Assembly (NCBI GenBank): GCA_027405735.1
Contig: JAPEHQ010000016.1
Coordinates: 1,116,001-1,180,000, forward strand
DNA: 64,000 bases
Direction: 5' to 3'
Source: Mucor racemosus
Lineage: Eukaryota; Mucoromycota; Mucoromycetes; Mucorales; Mucoraceae
Of this stretch, positions 58,545-64,000 are shown piece after piece. The notes below the pieces were generated by a model that was not told where the DNA came from, ran no database searches, and saw only the letters and a program-made list of their open reading frames with translations. A program made the position numbers and the translations under genes. Numbering within the stretch: position 1 is the first letter of the stretch; each line of letters begins with the position of its first letter.

Positions 58545-59202
58545 GCATAAAGCTATTCATCAGCATCATAGCATAAGGATCTTGTTGCTGTTGTTGCATC
58601 ATATTATAACCACCGCCAGCGCCAAATGGCATCATTTGTTGTTGCATAGGAGGAGGGAACATCATATTTGGAGGAGGCATCATGTATTGTGATGGTGGAT
58701 GAGGCGGTGGTGGAAATGCCATCATTGGAGGAGGACCTGGTGGTAACATGTATTCTGGCTGTTGTGGATAATAGTAACTCAATGCTTGTTGAGGTGGTAA
58801 AGGTGGCTGTGCAGCTATTGGTGTTTGCTGCGATTGTACAGGTTGTTGTTGTTGTTGTGCTTGCTGTTGTTGAGCAGCTATTAATTGTTGCGCCTGTTCA
58901 GGGTCTAATTGTATTTGCTGAGGTTGTTGATTCTGTTCATTATGATTTTTCCAATATTGGTATCCTAAAGCTAAAGCACCTGCAATTCCAGCATTTCTCC
59001 AAAAATGAACATTGTTATTTTCATGATCTTCATCGTATCGATTTAATAATGCGTCTGTGCCAGCAAAAGTAGCGGCATTTGTTAACCAATCCATTGGACC
59101 TGAACCAAAAATGCCGCTGCTGTTATTATTGTTATTGTTGTTATTGTTGTTATTGTGGTTTGTGATATAGCCATGTAACAAATTATTAACGAGTGAGCCC
59201 AT
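58363..59202 (-). CDS. Poly-Gln/Asn and Pro-rich protein, function unknown
   Basis: A single-exon ORF of 279 residues. The N-terminus holds an 11-Asn tract, then a more complex segment (about 28-85) including PMDWLTNAATFAGTDALLNR and HFWRNAGIAGALALGYQYWK, the latter a short hydrophobic stretch. The remaining two thirds are Gln, Pro and Met runs. Composition suggests a condensate-forming or adaptor-type protein, but no family is recognised. The start codon is preceded on its own strand by a 27-A run (59208-59234) in the 5' leader. The plus-strand ORFs across it are shadows of the Gln codons. Confidence 0.65.
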
Positions 59203-59207
59203 TTGTC

Positions 59208-59234
59208 TTTTTTTTTTTTTTTTTTTTTTTTTTT
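59208..59234 (-). repeat. Poly-A leader tract (T27 on the plus strand)
   Basis: Twenty-seven T on the plus strand, i.e. A27 five bases upstream of the ATG of the Gln-rich gene. It is likely nucleosome-excluding promoter DNA or part of the 5' UTR. Confidence 0.6.
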
Positions 59235-59420
59235 GAAAAACAAAGAAATTAGAAAAAAGAGAAGAAAGGCAGTTCTGGCCCGAGTTTCTTAATCATAATT
59301 TAGTTACTAAAACAATCAACAACAAACAACAAGAACTTATAAATGGGTATAAAATGACATCAGTAACACAAATGTTTAAATGGGTAAATTGTTCATATTA
59401 TTACAAAACTACTACAATAG

Positions 59421-61706
59421 CTACATGTTATCTTCATCATCGTCGTCAATTGAAGGTGATCTACCAAAGACTCTCCCTGATCCAATTACAATTTTAGATG
59501 ATGAAGGACCACCATAAAGATTAGGCCTAGGGAATCCATCATTTGATGATGAAGAGTTGGTTGTGGCTCTGTTTAATCGTTTACCACTTTTGACAGAATT
59601 CAATGTCAAAGCATCACTATTGTCAAATTCATCGTCATCCACATTGATACCACGAATACCATCCAACATATTTCTATTTGCTCTTTCCATCTTTCTTCTT
59701 TTCTCTCTCCAATATTCAGCTAATGTTTGATTTCTCTGTTGGACGTGTTTCTTGGTTAAAAATGGTTTGATCCATTTTTCATCAAATGATACAAACCAAT
59801 GTGGTGGTCTATCTTCTGGAATAGGTTCTCCCAATGGTCCTGATAATAATCCACCAATAGATATATCATTGTAGTCTTGATTTCCACCTTTTCGTCTTCT
59901 TTGATGTTGTTGTCCTGTTTCTAATAATTGATCATCGTCAACTGGATCTAATAAACGTTCTTCTGATGGATCATTACTGTTTAATCTGTTATATTTTTTG
60001 CCATGTTTACTACGTTGTGAATTTCCTTCTTCGTCGCCATCTTCCACTTCATTTTCACTACCAGAGTCATCAGGTTCAATTACACCAGTTTTAACATCCA
60101 ATACTTGAAGCATTCGACTAGTTGTACCACCAAACAATAACACAGTTAGTACAACCACCGCCAAAATTGTTGTACGCATGGCAGGAGCACTGTCACCTGT
60201 GATCCCGGATGCTAAAGCAAATGCAACTGCACCTCTTAACCCAGCCCAGAAAAGCATCATTTGGTGATTTCTAGGTAATGGATCAGGTTTACCAAGCGCT
60301 CTACAAACCGCATTAATCATCATGGATAAAGGTGCTACTGAAGCGTATCTGGCTACACAAATAAATGCCTATTGAAACTATTAGTCGCAAAATTTAAATT
60401 ATAAATCGGATTTCCACTTACCAATGTTGCTAAAATGAATAATGGTTTATAATCAAGATCATCCTGAGTGAAGAGATTGATTCCGAGATAAATGAAAATG
60501 AAATTCTCGGATAGTTGAGACAAGATTTGAAACATGAATTTGGTAGCTCTTTTACTTCTTATCGACAAGTTATCATAAGCATAATGCTTCAAGGTGATGC
60601 CAGTGAAAAGTAAGGTGACAATACCAGACATTTGGGTACCATTAGAGAAAAAGTAACTGCTATATGCCATCAATAAAACCAAACAAGATTCGATATTGGA
60701 GAAGCGACTCAATTGTGAGTATTTCAACATTAATGCAACCACAACACCGAATAAAATACCAATAAATGTGGATGCCCAAAATACTCCTAAAAAGAGACCA
60801 ATACCTTTAAAGATATTAACAACATGTAGTTCCTGGCCACGAAATTTACGCAAAGTACTACCATGAATTAATTTAGTCTACTAATTAACTCATAACATAT
60901 TCTAAATCCTTACTCTGACAGCACAATGGCAACTGCATCATTCAACAATGATTCGCCAGAAATGATAGAAAATAATTGTGGATCTACATGCAGTTGATTG
61001 AAGATTGCCAAGATAGTTACGGGATCTGTTGCCGATAAAATGGATCCAAAAATCATACTATCTAAGAATGAGATACTGATGCCTTCTGGTTTCAAAAAGG
61101 CGTATAAATATGTACAAACACTATAACAAAAAAAACATGAATATGATGTGTCTATATTGATGTTCGTCCATAAATACCCAGTAACAACAGCTGCGATAAA
61201 TGTACCTGCCATTGCAAATGTCAGGATCGTACCGAAATTGAGAAAGAAATTTCGCTACGTATATATATATTTAGGCTCTTTGGTTACAGACATGTATATT
61301 TATATTGTAATTACTCTTTTTAGTTCATAACCCGAGTTTAGGATAATAGGCGGTAATAGTAGATTGAAAAAGAAACCTTGCTTGAATTTGACCATATCTT
61401 GAATGATTGTACCCGGGGCTAATTTAATAACTAGACCCACAATCATACCTAAAATTCACCATGCACATTAACATGTATTTTTTCCTCGGCTTTGCTAATA
61501 TATAAAAGAAACATACCAGCCATAATGGATATTACAGTTTCATGAACTGCTCGAATTTTTCGAAGTTGCAAAAAGTAACTGGTCCATAAAGCTCCAATAA
61601 GTAATGTCATTAAAATTAAAAGGGCCCAAGAAGAATACATTTCTTCTTCTAATGGTTGGTCAGTTCCGTCGTCTATTGGAAGTGTGCTATTTGTATCTGG
61701 GTCCAT
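59421..61706 (-). CDS. NHX1: NHX/NHE-type Na+(K+)/H+ exchanger
   Basis: Six exons (61706-61517, 61448-61315, 61254-61178, 61120-60914, 60857-60422, 60368-59421) give 663 residues. A CPA1 antiporter core of about 12 membrane helices spans residues 25-450. Key motifs are FFFNLLLPPIILNSGY (about 89-105, amiloride-site region), SATDPV (163-168), GESLLNDAVAIVL (189-201, with the ion-binding Asp195) and FWAGLRGAVAFAL (about 388-400, with Arg393). The cytosolic tail is acidic and Ser-rich, ending DDDDEDNM. Yeast Nhx1 and its relatives exchange cytosolic cations for luminal protons in late endosomes/prevacuoles; the same location is inferred. The intron at 61177-61121 could be read through in frame, but splicing restores the usual TG-V-Y-L helix. 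Confidence 0.93.
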
Positions 61707-64000
61707 TTTTTATAGTGATAAGTTGTAATAAAGATATATATAAAAAAAAGAAGCGAATTAACAGAAAGCCAAGATATCTAAACTTCCACAACAGCATGAA
61801 GGAGGAGTCACGAAATTCCGCATTTGCTTCTTTGATAAGGAATAAGCGGAGATTATCCGTAGTAATATTGCAATAGCCTATTGTTCCATGAAAACCCCTG
61901 GAATGACAATACAATCTAGTGCTATGAAGTATTGTCAATTTAATCTGTAGTATAATTTGAAAACTGTGAATTGAAAAACATTTAGAACATCATTGCGTGC
62001 ATGCGTTCTATGTCATTTTGTATGAAATGAAGCACATATTAAATGAAAGTGATATTGCCACAACACTTTTTATTACCTCTGCTATGGCCAACAAATAATA
62101 ATCCCATAAAATTGATGCATGTACGATTTATTTGTACCAGATCAATAATTGTTTATTTGAAACCCCGGTTCCAGGCACGTATTTTTTTATTGGCTTATAT
62201 TGAATTTCAGATTTTGGTTTTTGGTTTTTAGATGTTCGTTTCAAGTGTATAAAATGCAAATAATGTACTGCAGTTATTGAGAGCACTCATGATTATTTAT
62301 CAATAATATTCCGCAAATCTTGTATCAAGTTTCTTTGAAAAATAAAATGAATTAGACATTTAACTGTGCGAGACGTCAAAAGTTTAAGGTATTTTATTAT
62401 GTCTGCTACGCATATGGGAAAATTCCTTGAAAAGTAGCAAAAATCATTAAGAGTTTGTTTATTATTGAATGTTTGTAACCTGCAATTTCCTTAGAAAAAA
62501 TTAAAAAGGGCATTGAATTTCATCGAATTGATACATAATTCTATGGAAGAAAGGTCTAGTAGCCAAACCATGCAAATAACTCTATATACATATATGCAAT
62601 TGTGCATCTATTTTTGGGAGGTCGAGATGCGCATACACCACAAATTCCCTTATGTACACATCCAAAGTTTCATGCAGACATAAAGTTAAGTCGCAGTGCA
62701 ATATTGGAATTCAGTATTAGTCGCTTCAAATATATTATGCAATAAGTGTGATTTAATTAAAACATTTTTTAAGGATTAATTGAATCTGTTAAAAATACTT
62801 TTGGAAAATTTGTTATATGTCACTAATATTTCCCAAACGTTTGGTACATTATATATCAGCTTTGATTTATTACCTCTTAAGGGTATACGTTTCTTGATAA
62901 GATAAACATTTCATATTAATTTGCGATCTAATTACGAAACAAAAGCGCAATAAGTTAATGTGTAAAAATGCAAAAACAGAAACTTTGAGGATTTTCTCCC
63001 AGCCTTAAAACTAAATTTAGGTTAATCTGTTTAACAGAAGTTATTTTACAAGATATAAAGAGTGCATACCAATTTTTTGCTTTGTTTCCATTCCAATAAA
63101 TTTGCACCTAAACGCCCATTTTTATAGACAGTGCCGACTTTTGGGCTTAGACGTTTTTGCGAATTTTAACTCGAAAAGTAGCCCGAAATCGCTCAGAATA
63201 AGTTCCAATGAATTGCAGGAACATCTATTAATGATCCTATATCATTCTTGGACATTTTTACGATCGTAAAAAAATCGATAATTTCGACCACTTTTCCATG
63301 AGGGATACCTCATGAAAAATTGAAAAAATCAGTTAATGCAATTTTTCTCCCAAAAATCAACATTTTTTACTAATATAAGTTATATTACAAAATGTTTGTA
63401 AAAGCCATACCTTTTATTTTCAAGCACTGGATTGAGTGTTACATATTCTAAAAATAGACTTTTATGGCAAAAACCAATTTTAGGTTTTTCACAAATAACA
63501 TTTTACAGAAGCCTTTTATTCATGTAACATTAATACCATAAAATAGATAATTAAAATATGTACCAAAAAGCTTAAAACATCAAAGCAATTCAGATACTTT
63601 TTTCCTTATAAAAATGTCGAAAACCAATTTTCTGATGTCAAAAGTTCTAGAGTGAATCATTTTGAAAATATGGAGTTTGAGGTCCGCTACACTCAAAAAG
63701 CAGCTTCAGCCATTTTCGATGAATTCTAATTCATTTTGAGATATATCATAAATATTATTTTTTTATTTATTATTTCTATAATATGTACATCATTTGATGA
63801 ATATTTCGAAGCCGCAACGCATTGTAAAACTTGGACTTTAAGTAAAGTGGGATGTGGGCACAAAGGAGTCTGGGGTGTGTGCGCAACCCTGCCCATTATT
63901 TAAACAAAATATGAAAAGCATATCAACTGAGCAGATCCATTGTTGGGTAATCATAGCTTCTTTAGGTGTATCAAGGCCTTGAGCTCTTACTTTCCTGATT
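61707..64000. other. AT-rich right end, no gene seen
   Basis: The first few hundred bases are the promoter side of the exchanger gene. Beyond 62300 only short, low-complexity frames occur. No match to R1-R4 was noticed. A small inverted pair (CATGAGG / CCTCATG) lies near 63297-63315. Confidence 0.45.

Noticed and set aside
58492..59072. Plus-strand Leu/His/Val-rich ORFs over the Gln-rich gene
   Set aside because: Poly-Leu and poly-Val are the antisense reading of CAA/CAG and related codon runs.
62043..62231. 62-codon ORF at the right end
   Set aside because: Short, no motif, no partner exons; expected by chance in this composition.

Overview
The window looks like a chromosome segment from an early-diverging filamentous fungus, most likely Mucoromycota/Mucorales. 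Genes carry many short introns (mostly 45-80 nt, usually GTAAG/GTATG...TAG), intergenic DNA is very AT-rich, and the gene set is typical of a fungal nucleus (CK2 alpha, COX9, clathrin light chain, Bud14/Tea4-like SH3 protein, NHX exchanger, Kre9-like cell-wall protein). No rRNA, complete tRNA gene, telomere array or CRISPR was seen. All exon junctions below were worked out by eye from splice sites and reading frame.

Layout. 1-7.0 kb: repeats only, including a hAT-like MITE nested in an older repeat. 7.0-23.2 kb: a gene-rich island with a DDT/WHIM chromatin protein (-), divergent from CK2 alpha (+); an archaeal-type cofactor-independent phosphoglycerate mutase (+); COX9 (+); a full-length ABCC transporter (-) whose second ATPase domain has lost nearly all catalytic motifs; a small secreted Kre9/Knh-like protein (-); and clathrin light chain (+). 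23.8-46.2 kb: a transposable-element cluster. It holds an intact chromodomain Ty3/gypsy element (24976-31445, LTRs that read as identical, 5-bp target duplication), a 4.4-kb element with roughly 500-bp terminal inverted repeats (about 33089-37460), a pogo/Tigger-like MITE, Pol III-like short repeats and several older repeat families nested in each other. 46.2-48.8 kb: no confident gene, possibly a decayed coding relic. 48.8-61.7 kb: a second gene island with a tail-anchored small protein, a basic orphan, an unresolved membrane-type gene, a Bud14/Tea4-like SH3 protein with a PP1-docking motif and RA-like regions, a poly-Gln/Asn protein and an NHX-type Na+/H+ exchanger. 61.7-64 kb: AT-rich, no gene seen.

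There is no operon-like system; the genes are independent housekeeping or cell-biology loci. Links among them are thematic only: clathrin light chain, NHX and perhaps the ABCC protein act in the endomembrane system, while the Bud14-like and Kre9-like proteins act in polarity and cell wall. The most unusual items are the motif-dead ABCC transporter, the long-TIR repeat family without a recognisable transposase, the patchwork of identical and diverged segments among its copies, and the set of datable nested insertions with empty sites elsewhere in the same window.
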